Positions 11,801 through 19,879 of a stretch of DNA of 64,000 nucleotides are shown here, piece by piece. The number at the start of each line of letters is the position of its first letter. Positions within the stretch are counted from its first letter, which is position 1. Location of the stretch: contig NZ_QFRI01000005.1 of the NCBI RefSeq assembly GCF_003143755.1, positions 1 to 64,000 on the forward strand. Reading direction: 5' to 3'. The notes under the pieces are model-generated. The model did not search any database and was not told where the DNA came from. It worked only from the letters and a program-made list of their open reading frames with translations. The position numbers were made by a program, and so were the translations under genes. Source of the stretch: Algibacter marinivivus (lineage in GTDB: Bacteria; Bacteroidota; Bacteroidia; Flavobacteriales; Flavobacteriaceae).

Positions 11801-12013
11801 AATAGCATTGTAATAAACAATCCTGCCTCAAAATTAATTGAATCCGTAGAAATGTTTAATATTTTAGGGCAAACGCTTTTTAAATTTCAAACCAACACCA
11901 ATGATAATCATATTGAATATAATGCTAACCAAATAAAGGCTGGTAATTACATACTAAAAATTGAAACAGAGTTTGGAAATATTTCAAAGAAAGTATTAAT
12001 AAAATCAAAATAA
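8804..12013 (+). CDS. Secreted LamG-domain protein, T9SS type A cargo (1069 aa)
   Basis: A signal peptide (residues 1-23, ending TYAQ) leads an N-terminal domain of about 200 residues that I do not recognise. It has conserved FTGET.SLG.W.GQTPKVGT and GITCTITFS.PIYALSFDI segments and is shared only with the next gene here. A LamG/concanavalin-like domain starts at QTLDFDGVDDF (about 232) and ends near residue 400. The YNYWSSPV...[10 protein letters not shown]...GNPYPSA module shared with the giant protein covers about 586-811. The last 80 residues are a T9SS type A sorting domain. It probably works at the cell surface, perhaps in carbohydrate binding or adhesion (inference from LamG). It is about 60-70% like the following gene by eye, so the pair arose by tandem duplication. 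It has its own upstream box and hairpin and so its own transcript. Confidence 0.9.
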   Translation: MKNFAITIIIVCSLCFSSLKTYAQLHTTPVCGQNFDLNWTTSRVSEDQYWQPGTLSNTYMNVDNSGIDITIEFTGETSSLGYWSGQTPKVGTQSSYLYKGIDLLTNGFSEEGITCTITFSKPIYALSFDIHHVNVTNSKGDKYTFTGKDKNGNTIYPEFTNSTSPTYTSNNNTGIVNAVANLTSGTNSIVGVNYVDDNHIKSISFLWGNCDTCTANELHATGIGNISFCTPQTLDFDGVDDFISRDTFLGGKTEVTMMSWVKLDENFDGGDIIGQRNFRMYVDSYKRLYAFLKTNNGTEINSPDLSDIILKDNLWYHLALSFDSNTGTLNLYSNGNSIWNYSDNALIGSSIIDTDEWNSNYDFEIGRNTEFKNNYFEGSIYECKVFNKALSLNQLHQQINQEIENYNGKVKGTIVPKDIEDLLWSDLILYYKMKNVDTGFVPDLSDANAHGKLHNMSIFQENQDFTAPLPYVSTTTCNGSITNSDNWLYGNVWDISSKIPDYSIIQVKGNLEVSDDLNISGLIIDNGATLKVNQNSALYNSWYLKLDGTLDLDDDSQLIQTEKSTLDDNSSGILEKDLKGTADKFTYNYWSSPVSKISNSTSNNNYTVKDIFTNVNFLPTGHDGVSVPLSIADYWIWKFTNNLSDDYSSWQHVRSSGEIIVGEGFTMKGPGTGTIHDEQNYTLQGKPNNGDINLRVFAGNDYLIGNPYPSAIDAIKFIEDNKSTNSETGGATNGTLYFWKHWGGGSHIASEYQGGYATYSLSGGVPAASNSLSNDAMSTGGTADDVPSRYIPTGQGFYTTAETNGIINFNNAQRVFHIEENTDTAYLKGDKTNNNASKGNDPRMKLRIGFNSVNTLQRQLLITVDENASLGYDWGYDSKYIDTQIDDMYWLINNQKFIIQGINKIDEETVIPLGIHTKTDGFNSIKIDELENTPDGFNIYLHDKELNIYKNLTQDKYEVYLVAGHYIDRFEIVFSNSNMTLDTEENENKQIEVYFSNEKNSIVINNPASKLIESVEMFNILGQTLFKFQTNTNDNHIEYNANQIKAGNYILKIETEFGNISKKVLIKSK

Positions 12014-12086
12014 AATACAGTTAAAACTATCTTAGGGATAAAAAATTAAATAAAAATAGTATTTCAACTGATTTTTTAATCATTTA

Positions 12087-12117
12087 ATCGATGATTTTAA
12101 AAAATTATGTATATTAG
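12087..12117 (+). promoter_or_regulatory. Candidate promoter, shared ATCGAT box, copy 3
   Basis: ATCGAT at 12087-12092 is followed after 17 bases by TATATTAG at 12110-12117. The order and spacing match copy 2 (8714-8745). The flanking bases (CATTTAATCGATGATTTT) also resemble those of copies 1 and 2. Confidence 0.5.
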
Positions 12118-12134
12118 CCAAGAAATAAAAAACA

Positions 12135-12153
12135 TTTAGTCCCCAAAACTAAA
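12135..12153 (+). promoter_or_regulatory. 5'-UTR mini-hairpin shared by three paralogues, copy 3
   Basis: TTTAGT-CCCCAAA-ACTAAA, a six-pair stem and the strongest of the three. It ends 10 bases before the start codon at 12164. Confidence 0.5.
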
Positions 12154-12163
12154 TAACCTATTT

Positions 12164-15100
12164 ATGAAAAATACTACTATAACAAGTTTTATGGTATTGT
12201 GTTCTATACTTTTTACATTAAAAAGTGCTGCACAATTACATAGTCCTCCTAGTTGTGGAGAGAACTTTACTTTAGATTGGTCTACTAGTCCTAGTATGTC
12301 AAATGAGTTTGATTGGTTAGCTGCAGGAGCTTTAACTAATACTTTTACTGATGTAGATGGATCTGGAATAGATTTTACAGTAACTTTTACTGGTGAAACA
12401 GCTTCTTTAGGTAATTGGGGCGGACAAACACCAAAAGTAGGTACATCCGCAAGCGGATCAACAACTGAATATCTAGATCTTTATACAAGTGGGTTTTCAT
12501 CCACGGGAATCACATGTACAATTACATTTAGCTCGCCTATTTACGCACTTTCATTTGATTTATTGCACGTAAATGCAGGAGGAGGACATGGAGACATGTA
12601 TACTATTAGTGCAACAACTACTTCAGGTGGTACTATTTATCCAACATTTACAAATTCTGCTACCCCATCTTACACTTCAAATAATGCAACAGGTGTTGTG
12701 GATGCTAATGGTGCATCAGTAGCTGGTACAGATGCTATGGTTGGTATTAATTTTTTAGACCCAGACTATATAACAAGTGTTACCTTTTTATGGCAAAATT
12801 GTTCAACCTGTACAGACTACTTTGTTCATGGTTCTGGATTAGGTAACTTTAGTTTTTGTATTCCTCAAACTTTAGATTTTGATGGCGTTAACGATTATGT
12901 GGATAGACCTGCTTTTTTAGGAGGAAAATCAGAAATAACTATGATGTCTTGGATAAAACTAGACAGCGGAACTGATGGCGGAGAGATAATGGGACAGCGA
13001 AATTTCAGACTTTTTGTTGATTCTAATAAATACCTAAGAGCTTTCGTAAGAACAGATAATGATTTAAGCATATACACTTCAGCACTTCCTGCAACATTAT
13101 TAAGTGAAAATATATGGTACCATGCAACTGCTAAATACGATGGTAATTCTGGTACTTTAAACCTTTATTTAAACGGTAAAAATGTTTATAGCTATTCTAA
13201 TGCATCAATAGTAGGTACTACGCTTAATAATTTAGCAACTTGGAACTCTGATCATGATTTTGAAATAGGTAGAAATACCCAATTAGATAATAATTATTTT
13301 GAAGGCGATATTTATGAATGTCGCGTTTACAATAAAGCACTTACTACAAATCAATTACACAGACAGGTAAATCAAGAAATTGAAAATAATTCAGGAAATG
13401 TAAGAGGAACTATTATTCCAAAAGACATTGAAGGTTTAGCATGGAGCGATTTAGAGCTTTACTATAAAATGGGAATTATAGATACTGGATATACGCCAGA
13501 CGAATCTAACAATAATATTGATGGACATCTTAATAACATGAGAACCTATCAAGAATATACAGCACCTCTTCCGTACGTTACAACAGAATCATGTAGCGGA
13601 GATTGGGACAATTCAAGCAATTGGGTTCATGGAGATGTATGGGATATTCACAGTACCCCACCAGAATGTGCCATTATCCAAATTAAAGGAAATATGGAAA
13701 TTGATTCTGATAGAAAAACAGTTGGATTAATTATAGATAGCGGAAGTAAATTAGAAGTGAATGGAGATTCTGGACTATTTAATTCTTGGTATATAAAACT
13801 TGATGGTGAAATTGATTTAGAAGGAGAATCACAACTTATACAAGAAGAAGAAAGTACTTTAGACGCAACTAGTGCTGGAGTTCTTGAAAGAGACCAACAA
13901 GGTACTGCTGATACTTACACATATAACTACTGGTCATCACCTGTTGGAGCATCAAATAACTCTACAAATAACAATAGTTACAAAATACCTAATATAATAA
14001 CTAACGTTGGTTTTTTAAGCTCAGGTTATGATGGAACTCATACACCTGTAGCAGTATCTGATTATTGGATATGGAAATATAGTAATAGAATAAGTGATAG
14101 TTATGCTTCATGGCAACATGTTAGAAGTAACGGAACCATGCTCGTAGGAGAAGGTTTTACTATGAAAGGTCCTGGAAACGGGAACATTTCAGACACTCAA
14201 AACTATATTTTTAATGGAAAACCTAACAACGGAGATATTAATTTAACTATTAGTTCTGGTAATGATTATTTAGTAGGAAACCCTTATCCTTCAGCTATTG
14301 ATGCCGTTCAATTTATTTTAGACAATGGTGCAACAATTGATGGTCCAGGTTCTACAAATGGAACATTATACTTCTGGGAACACTGGGGTGGAGGTTCTCA
14401 TGTTTTAACTGAATATCAAGGTGGTTATGCTACTTATTCTTTGGCTGGCGGAGTGCCTGTAGCATCAAAAGGATCTACAGATCCAGATGTAGCAACTGGT
14501 GGTACGCCAACAAAAACACCAGGGCGTTATATACCAGTATCTCAAGGTTTTTTCGTTACAGCTGAAACTGGTGGTACAATAAAATTTAATAATGCACAGC
14601 GTGTATTTCAAAAAGAAGATGGTAGTAATTCTGTGTTCACTAGGTCTTCAAACACTAAAAAAACTAAAGCTAGTAAAACTACTACAAGTAATGATACTAG
14701 AATGAAATTAAGAATAGGATTTAACTCCGTAAATACACTTCACAGACAAATTTTAATTACGGTAGATGAAAACGCTACTATGAATTATGATTGGGGGTAC
14801 GATGCCAAATATATTGATACCCAAGTAGATGATATGTATTGGATGATTAATAATGAAAAATTCACTATTCAAGGTACAAATGAAATTAATGATCAAACCA
14901 TTATTCCATTAGGAATACATACCAAAACGGATGGATTAAATAGTATTGTAATTGATAAATTAGAAAACACGCCTAATGATTTAGAGATCTATTTACATGA
15001 TAAAGATTTAAATATCTATCATGATTTAAGAGGAGGCAAATACGAAACCTATCTTACGTCTGGACAATATTTAAATCGTTTTGAGTTAACTTTTTCAAAA

Positions 15101-15376
15101 AACCAAACATCATTAAGCACTGAAGAAAATGAAGATAAACAAATAGAAGTTTATTTTTCAAATGAAAAAAATAGTATAGTAATAAACAATCCTGCTTCAA
15201 AATTAATAGAATCAGTAGAAATGTTTAATATACTAGGTCAAACCTTATTCAAGTTTCAAACTAACACGAATAATAATCATATAGAATACAAGGCTAACCA
15301 AATTAAAACTGGTAATTATATTCTTAAAATAGAAACTGAATTTGGAATGATTTCAAAAAAGGTATTAATAAAATAA
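12164..15376 (+). CDS. Secreted LamG-domain protein, T9SS type A cargo (1070 aa), paralogue of the preceding gene
   Basis: It has the same layout as the gene at 8804: signal peptide (residues 1-23, ending SAAQ), unrecognised N-terminal domain with FTGETASLGNWGGQTPKVGT, LamG from QTLDFDGVNDYV (about 235), the shared [15 protein letters not shown] module at about 586-816, and a T9SS type A tail from about 990. The last 85 residues are almost identical to the neighbour's in protein but differ at many synonymous positions. That argues for old duplication plus purifying selection rather than recent copying. The Ala/Thr/Lys-rich linker before the tail (SNTKKTKASKTTTSN) is a typical pre-CTD spacer. 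Function at the surface is inferred only. Confidence 0.9.
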   Translation: MKNTTITSFMVLCSILFTLKSAAQLHSPPSCGENFTLDWSTSPSMSNEFDWLAAGALTNTFTDVDGSGIDFTVTFTGETASLGNWGGQTPKVGTSASGSTTEYLDLYTSGFSSTGITCTITFSSPIYALSFDLLHVNAGGGHGDMYTISATTTSGGTIYPTFTNSATPSYTSNNATGVVDANGASVAGTDAMVGINFLDPDYITSVTFLWQNCSTCTDYFVHGSGLGNFSFCIPQTLDFDGVNDYVDRPAFLGGKSEITMMSWIKLDSGTDGGEIMGQRNFRLFVDSNKYLRAFVRTDNDLSIYTSALPATLLSENIWYHATAKYDGNSGTLNLYLNGKNVYSYSNASIVGTTLNNLATWNSDHDFEIGRNTQLDNNYFEGDIYECRVYNKALTTNQLHRQVNQEIENNSGNVRGTIIPKDIEGLAWSDLELYYKMGIIDTGYTPDESNNNIDGHLNNMRTYQEYTAPLPYVTTESCSGDWDNSSNWVHGDVWDIHSTPPECAIIQIKGNMEIDSDRKTVGLIIDSGSKLEVNGDSGLFNSWYIKLDGEIDLEGESQLIQEEESTLDATSAGVLERDQQGTADTYTYNYWSSPVGASNNSTNNNSYKIPNIITNVGFLSSGYDGTHTPVAVSDYWIWKYSNRISDSYASWQHVRSNGTMLVGEGFTMKGPGNGNISDTQNYIFNGKPNNGDINLTISSGNDYLVGNPYPSAIDAVQFILDNGATIDGPGSTNGTLYFWEHWGGGSHVLTEYQGGYATYSLAGGVPVASKGSTDPDVATGGTPTKTPGRYIPVSQGFFVTAETGGTIKFNNAQRVFQKEDGSNSVFTRSSNTKKTKASKTTTSNDTRMKLRIGFNSVNTLHRQILITVDENATMNYDWGYDAKYIDTQVDDMYWMINNEKFTIQGTNEINDQTIIPLGIHTKTDGLNSIVIDKLENTPNDLEIYLHDKDLNIYHDLRGGKYETYLTSGQYLNRFELTFSKNQTSLSTEENEDKQIEVYFSNEKNSIVINNPASKLIESVEMFNILGQTLFKFQTNTNNNHIEYKANQIKTGNYILKIETEFGMISKKVLIK

Positions 15377-15452
15377 ATAAGTTAATCTATTAATTGAATT
15401 ATTTGAAGTTAGTCACAACAACCAAAACCTTTCTTTATAATTAACTTATTTC

Positions 15453-15478
15453 AAGTCCTGAACTGACCTTCAGGACTT
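15453..15478. terminator. Bidirectional hairpin overlapping the hisS stop codon
   Basis: AAGTCCTGAA (15453-15462) pairs perfectly with TTCAGGACTT (15469-15478) across six bases. The hisS stop codon (minus strand TGA, 15470-15472) lies in the stem. The + strand has a modest T-rich tail, so it may mainly end the + strand transcript of the preceding secreted protein. Confidence 0.6.
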
Positions 15479-17122
15479 CTTTATTTTAGACATTAGTGTT
15501 TCTAGCGAAACTTTATCTTGTTCACCAGAAATCATATTTTTCAGAGTATACGTATTCGATTCTATTTCTTGGTCTCCAACTAAAACTACAAATGGAATTT
15601 GACGCTTGTTAGCATGATTCATTTGTTTTTTCATTTTTGCAGTATCAGGATACAATTCGGCATTAATACCTTGTAAACGCAATTGCTTAATGGCTTTTAA
15701 ACTAAATAAAGCTTCATTATCTCCAAAGTTTATAAAAAGAACTTCAACATTTTTGGTAACTGTTTCTGGAAATAAACCTAATTCTTCAAGCACTAAGTAA
15801 ATACGATCCAAACCAAAGCTAATCCCAACGCCACTTACATTTTTCATTCCGAAAATACCAGTTAAGTCATCATAACGACCACCGCCACCAATAGAACCCA
15901 TTTTTACAGTTTCTGGAGCAGATACTTCAAAAATAGCACCTGTGTAATAATTTAGTCCGCGCGCCAACGTAACGTCCAACTGCAATGTAGATGTTGATAA
16001 GCCTAATGCAGAAATAGCATTGTTTATAAAACTTAACTCTTCTATACCTTTTAGACCTTCTTGCGAAGAGGATAAAATTCCTTTTAAACTTTCAATTTGA
16101 GATTCAAAAGCCCCGGACAATGTAAATAAAGGCTGTAGTTTAGAAATTCCATCTTCAGAAATTCCTTTAGAAAGCATTTCTTCTTTTACCTTCTCCTCTC
16201 CTATTTTATCAAGTTTATCTAAGGCAACCGTAAAATCAATTAATTTATCAGAAGCACCAATAACTTCAGCAATACCAGAAAGTATTTTTCTATTATTTAT
16301 TTTAATAGTAACACCGTCTAGTTTTAAAGCTGAAAAAACAGTATCATATAATTGAATAAACTCCACCTCTTGCCAAAGCGATTTGCTTCCAACTACATCC
16401 GCATCACATTGAAAAAACTCTCTAAAACGGCCCTTTTGTGGTCTATCAGCTCTCCAAACTGGTTGTATTTGGTAGCGTTTAAACGGAAATTCAATTTCGT
16501 TTTGGTGTTGTACTACGTAACGAGCAAAAGGCACGGTTAAATCGTAACGAAGGGCTTTTTCTGAAATTGACGGCGTTATGCTATTCGATTTAATATTTAA
16601 GAAAGTATTAGCATATATATCTGCGAATACTTTTTGACGTTCATCATCACTTGGTGAAGACTCTAGATTTCTATAATTACCATGGATTGTAGAAATAATG
16701 TAATCCAATACATCATCAGGAGGTAGATTTTTTATACTATTCTTTCCTCCATGTTTACTAACCTTTAAAAAATTTTGAACAATCTGATTTCTAGATTCTC
16801 TACGAAGCCAATCAATACTATTAATTTCGTCTTTAGAAAGTTCCAGATAAAACATCTCTCCTATTCTAATTGCAGATAAAATTCCATTTTTAATCTTGTC
16901 GAAATAATCTCCAGAATTCAAAATCTTAAAAATCAGTCTATCCCCTTCATCACCATATTTCCCCATCAACGTATCCGAGTTTTCAAAACTAGGTGTTTCA
17001 ATAGGTTGAAATCCAAAAGTTTCAAAAGCACCACGAATGGTATTAAAAATATAGTTTCGTTTTGCGACTTGTTCAGGATTAAAATCTCTGGTTCCTTTTG
17101 GTATTGATGGTTTTTGAGCCAT
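15470..17122 (-). CDS. hisS: Histidyl-tRNA synthetase with an unusual internal insertion
   Basis: A class II aminoacyl-tRNA synthetase that charges tRNA-His with histidine in the cytosol. Core signatures are present: the N-terminal PKGTRDF, the [14 protein letters not shown] segment (about 190-203), motif 2 [15 protein letters not shown], the HisA-type [25 protein letters not shown] and motif 3 [17 protein letters not shown], and the C-terminal anticodon domain (residues about 455-545). The protein has 550 residues, whereas flavobacterial HisRS as I know it is about 455-465. The excess lies between residues about 77 and 183, where only a linker of some 20 residues is expected after [11 protein letters not shown]. 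The inserted part is in frame, hydrophilic to amphipathic, and has no intein splice residues. The start at [14 protein letters not shown] is the usual one for the family. Confidence 0.93.
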   Translation of the reverse strand: MAQKPSIPKGTRDFNPEQVAKRNYIFNTIRGAFETFGFQPIETPSFENSDTLMGKYGDEGDRLIFKILNSGDYFDKIKNGILSAIRIGEMFYLELSKDEINSIDWLRRESRNQIVQNFLKVSKHGGKNSIKNLPPDDVLDYIISTIHGNYRNLESSPSDDERQKVFADIYANTFLNIKSNSITPSISEKALRYDLTVPFARYVVQHQNEIEFPFKRYQIQPVWRADRPQKGRFREFFQCDADVVGSKSLWQEVEFIQLYDTVFSALKLDGVTIKINNRKILSGIAEVIGASDKLIDFTVALDKLDKIGEEKVKEEMLSKGISEDGISKLQPLFTLSGAFESQIESLKGILSSSQEGLKGIEELSFINNAISALGLSTSTLQLDVTLARGLNYYTGAIFEVSAPETVKMGSIGGGGRYDDLTGIFGMKNVSGVGISFGLDRIYLVLEELGLFPETVTKNVEVLFINFGDNEALFSLKAIKQLRLQGINAELYPDTAKMKKQMNHANKRQIPFVVLVGDQEIESNTYTLKNMISGEQDKVSLETLMSKIKKS

Positions 17123-17146
17123 GTAATATTTTTAGTTTATAAGCAC

Positions 17147-17230
17147 TTCGACTTTAGTTTATCTTGAGCGCAGTCGAAAGACTCTGTGCGACATCGTAAT
17201 TAAAAGTGGATTCCGCATCAAGTGCGGAAT
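17147..17230. repeat. Intergenic dispersed-repeat remnant with two palindromes
   Basis: TTCGACT (17147-17153) and AGTCGAA (17172-17178) are inverted, in the common flavobacterial string CTTGAGCGCAGTCGAAAG. A second hairpin, ATTCCGCA-TCAAG-TGCGGAAT, is at 17210-17230. Such strings are scattered between genes in many Flavobacteriaceae. Their role is unknown. Confidence 0.6.
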
Positions 17231-17320
17231 GACAAAAATAAAAGTTTATATTAATAATATAGTACAATGTACTACTTAATATAAGCCAAAATTACTCTAA
17301 AACATTTTCTGAATGACAAA

Positions 17321-17791
17321 TTAATTTATCAACTTATAAAAATACTGATACAATTCACCTTTAGTAATAACGGCGCCTTGTTCTATCATTTTAAATTTAT
17401 CAAGGTTTTTATCTTCACTATAGTCTTTATCAGCTTGCAAAAACTCAACATTGTCATCCATCAAATTTTCGCGCAACCAATTATAGCCTTCCTGTGTTGT
17501 TATATCAATGTCTTCATTCTTAACATTAACCACTATAGCATGCATATTTGCTTCATCTAAATGAAACAAATACATATGCTGTGGCGCAAAATGCTCTATA
17601 TATTCAGCTTTGTTAAGTGCTCCTTCCCAAATTAAGTCACTAAATACATCCAACTCGGTTTCAGCCAATTCAGGCTTATTAACTTTAAGGTTTGTCCACT
17701 CATCATGAGTAATAGATTGAGTTGCTAAAAAATTAATGAACTCTTGGTGTAGCTCTTCAAACTGTTCTTTTGTAAGTCTAGAATACTTCAT
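17321..17791 (-). CDS. DUF6495 family protein
   Basis: A soluble protein of 156 residues, rich in Glu, Asp and aromatic residues. No signal peptide or membrane segment is visible. The N-terminus MKYSRLTKEQFEELHQEFINFLA and the motif ELDVFSDLIWEG match, from memory, a conserved Bacteroidota family of unknown function (DUF6495). It lies directly downstream of rplI on the same strand, 74 bases away, but the rplI terminator separates them. No catalytic residues can be named and no function is proposed. Confidence 0.75.
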   Translation of the reverse strand: MKYSRLTKEQFEELHQEFINFLATQSITHDEWTNLKVNKPELAETELDVFSDLIWEGALNKAEYIEHFAPQHMYLFHLDEANMHAIVVNVKNEDIDITTQEGYNWLRENLMDDNVEFLQADKDYSEDKNLDKFKMIEQGAVITKGELYQYFYKLIN

Positions 17792-17812
17792 AAACTAAAA
17801 TCTTATAATTTT

Positions 17813-17841
17813 ACAAAAAAAGCCCCAACTAGGTTGAGGCT
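17813..17841 (-). terminator. Intrinsic terminator of the rpsF-rpsR-rplI operon
   Basis: On the minus strand AGCCTCAAC (17841-17833) pairs with GTTGGGGCT (17829-17821), with one G-T pair, followed by seven T. It lies 24 bases after the rplI stop. Confidence 0.85.
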
Positions 17842-17864
17842 TCTAAAATATTTTATTTTAAAGT

Positions 17865-18311
17865 TTATTTTGCTTGAGCAATAACTTCAAAATCTAAATC
17901 AACTGATACTTCTCTGTGTAAACGTACTACAGCAGTATATTTACCTAAACGCTTTACAGTTGTAACTGTAATGAATTTTTTATCAATTGCTTGTCCTTCT
18001 TTTTCTAAAGCAGCTGCAACATCAATATTGTTTACTGATCCAAATAATTTGTCTCCCGTACCAACTTTTGCAGGTATTTTAATTTCTAATGCTTTAATTG
18101 CTTCAGCAACTTTGTTAGCATCATCAACTACTTTCTTTTCTTTAAAAGCACGTTGCTTTAAGTTTTCTGCTAATACTTTTTTAGCAGAAGGAGTAGCTAA
18201 CATTGCTTGTCCTTGAGGAATTAAAAAGTTTCTACCATAACCGTTCTTAACTGTTACAACATCGTCTTTAAATCCTAAATTTTCAACGTCTTGTTTTAAT
18301 ATAAGTTCCAT
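17865..18311 (-). CDS. rplI: 50S ribosomal protein L9
   Basis: A large-subunit protein of 148 residues, the normal length, that binds domain V of 23S rRNA through its N-terminal domain. The L9 signature is visible at the N-terminus: MELILKQDVENLG, then VKNGYGRNFLIPQG and A. A long connecting helix with KEKKVVDDANKVAEAIKAL and a C-terminal domain (LFGSVNNIDVAAAL onwards) follow. It is the last gene of the rpsF-rpsR-rplI operon, 13 bases after rpsR, and is followed by a clear terminator. Confidence 0.98.
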   Translation of the reverse strand: MELILKQDVENLGFKDDVVTVKNGYGRNFLIPQGQAMLATPSAKKVLAENLKQRAFKEKKVVDDANKVAEAIKALEIKIPAKVGTGDKLFGSVNNIDVAAALEKEGQAIDKKFITVTTVKRLGKYTAVVRLHREVSVDLDFEVIAQAK

Positions 18312-18324
18312 TGTTATGTGTATT

Positions 18325-18621
18325 TTATTTTAATAAATCTCCTACGTAAGGCATTAAAGCTAAGTGGCGTGCTCTTTTTACAGCTACAGCTACTTTTCTT
18401 TGATACTTTAATGATGTTCCTGTTAAACGTCTTGGTAAGATTTTACCTTGCTCGTTTATAAATCGCATTAAAAAATCTGGATCTTTGTAATCTACATACT
18501 TGATTCCAGTTTTTTGAAACATACAATACTTCTTAGCCTTGTTTGTATCAATATTAAGCGGTGTTAAATATCTAATCTCACCGTCTTTTTTTCCTTTTGA
18601 TTGTTGTTCTATTGATGACAT
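18325..18621 (-). CDS. rpsR: 30S ribosomal protein S18
   Basis: A small-subunit platform protein of 98 residues that contacts S6 and 16S rRNA. The conserved core [46 protein letters not shown] and [14 protein letters not shown] is complete. The N-terminal extension ([16 protein letters not shown]) is normal for Bacteroidota. It starts 2 bases after the rpsF stop, consistent with translational coupling. The Cys near residue 33 may bind zinc in some S18 proteins, but a full zinc site is not seen here. Confidence 0.98.
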   Translation of the reverse strand: MSSIEQQSKGKKDGEIRYLTPLNIDTNKAKKYCMFQKTGIKYVDYKDPDFLMRFINEQGKILPRRLTGTSLKYQRKVAVAVKRARHLALMPYVGDLLK

Positions 18622-18623
18622 AA

Positions 18624-18962
18624 TTAAGCTTTTTGTTTAAGTTTCTCTCTTCTTCTCTCTGCCCAAGAAATAGCGTGTTTATCTAACGCAACCGTTAAAT
18701 AACGCATAAAACGCTCATCACGTTTAAACTCAACTTCTAAAGGGTTAATTACTTCTCCAGGTACAGTGTACTCAAATAAATGATAAAAGCCACTTTTCTT
18801 GTTTTGAATTGGATAAGCTAATTTTTTAAGCCCCCAATCTTCTTTTGATACCATCTTAGCGCCGTTCGAAACAAGAAAATCTTCGTATTTCTTTACTGTT
18901 TCCTTTATCTGATCTTCAGATAAAACGGGATTTAAGATGAAAACAGTTTCATAATGATTCAT
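18624..18962 (-). CDS. rpsF: 30S ribosomal protein S6
   Basis: A small-subunit protein of 112 residues and the partner of S18. It opens [21 protein letters not shown], and has [16 protein letters not shown] and [19 protein letters not shown], all family signatures. It is the first gene of the rpsF-rpsR-rplI operon. A good Bacteroidota-type promoter lies upstream (18994-19024). The basic C-terminal tail (RREKLKQKA) is usual. Confidence 0.98.
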   Translation of the reverse strand: MNHYETVFILNPVLSEDQIKETVKKYEDFLVSNGAKMVSKEDWGLKKLAYPIQNKKSGFYHLFEYTVPGEVINPLEVEFKRDERFMRYLTVALDKHAISWAERRREKLKQKA

Positions 18963-18993
18963 AAAAATCGTTTTTATTGTTAAAAATTGGGTG

Positions 18994-19024
18994 CAAAAAT
19001 AATTATAATTTATATTTCTGGCAA
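18994..19024 (-). promoter_or_regulatory. Promoter of the rpsF operon
   Basis: On the minus strand TTG (19024-19022), then 20 bases, then TATTTTTG (19001-18994). This matches the Bacteroidota consensus TTTG-N19-21-TAnnTTTG and predicts a start about 30 bases before rpsF. Confidence 0.7.
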
Positions 19025-19161
19025 CGTTTTTTTATACTAATATTTAGACAATTTAAAATGTTAATAAAATGTTAAAATAAGCATTTTAACGATGAAATTT
19101 GGTTTTTGACCGAATTATTCGTACTATTGTCGATATCTTAACCGAAATAATATAAAATGTT

Positions 19162-19857
19162 ATGACTTTAAACTGTGTAGTAGTAGACGATTCAGCAATA
19201 CAACGTCTCTCTATTGTTAAGTTAGTCGAGAATCACCCATCTCTAAACTTAATAGCAGAGTACAGTAGTGCTTTAGAAACTAAAAATGGTTTAAATACGC
19301 ATCAAGTTGATTTAATTTTCCTCGATATTGAAATGCCAGTATTGAATGGATTTGAACTTTTAGACGTATTAAACAACAAACCCCAAATTATCTTTGTAAC
19401 CGGTAAAACCGAATATGCTTTTAAAGCATTTAATTATGATGCTACCGATTACTTACACAAACCCATTACAAGAGAGCGTTTTAACACTTCTGTAGATAAA
19501 GCTTTAGAGCAACATAGATTGACTTTAGACTTTAATGAAGAAGAAGGCGAACATATATTTGTAAAAAGTAACCTTAAAAAACGTAAAGTTTATATTAAGG
19601 ACATCAAATGGATTGAAGCTCTTGGTGATTATGTAAAACTTGTAACTGAGGAAAACAGCTTAGTTGTACTTTCTACAATGAAGTCTTTTGAAGCTGAATT
19701 ACCAGAAGGGAAATTTTTAAGAATTCATAAATCTTATATCGTGAATCTTGATAAGATTGACAGATTTAACAGTAAAAATGTTGAAGTTGGCGCTTATGAA
19801 ATTCCTTTAAGTAGAAACAAAAAGACTCAATTAGTTGATGCTCTAAATAATATTTAG
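19162..19857 (+). CDS. LytTR-family response regulator
   Basis: A two-component regulator of 231 residues. The N-terminal receiver domain (about 1-120) has the acidic pair VVDDS, the phospho-acceptor Asp in FLDIEMPVLNGFELL (about residue 55), FVTGKTEYA and the conserved Lys in DYLHKPI. The C-terminal LytTR DNA-binding domain (about 130-230) has FVKSNLKKRKVYIKDIKWIEALGDYVKLVT and FLRIHKSYIVNLDKI. No histidine kinase lies beside it, so the partner sensor must be elsewhere. It is divergent from rpsF and convergent with priA. The start at 19162 places the first strand MTLNCVVVDD normally. Target genes cannot be told. Confidence 0.93.
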   Translation: MTLNCVVVDDSAIQRLSIVKLVENHPSLNLIAEYSSALETKNGLNTHQVDLIFLDIEMPVLNGFELLDVLNNKPQIIFVTGKTEYAFKAFNYDATDYLHKPITRERFNTSVDKALEQHRLTLDFNEEEGEHIFVKSNLKKRKVYIKDIKWIEALGDYVKLVTEENSLVVLSTMKSFEAELPEGKFLRIHKSYIVNLDKIDRFNSKNVEVGAYEIPLSRNKKTQLVDALNNI

Positions 19858-19879
19858 AAACACAACAAAAATATTAAAC

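Noticed and set aside
16574-16894. HisRS insertion read as an intein
   Set aside because: It is too short for an intein and has no Cys/Ser start, no HN end and no splice blocks.
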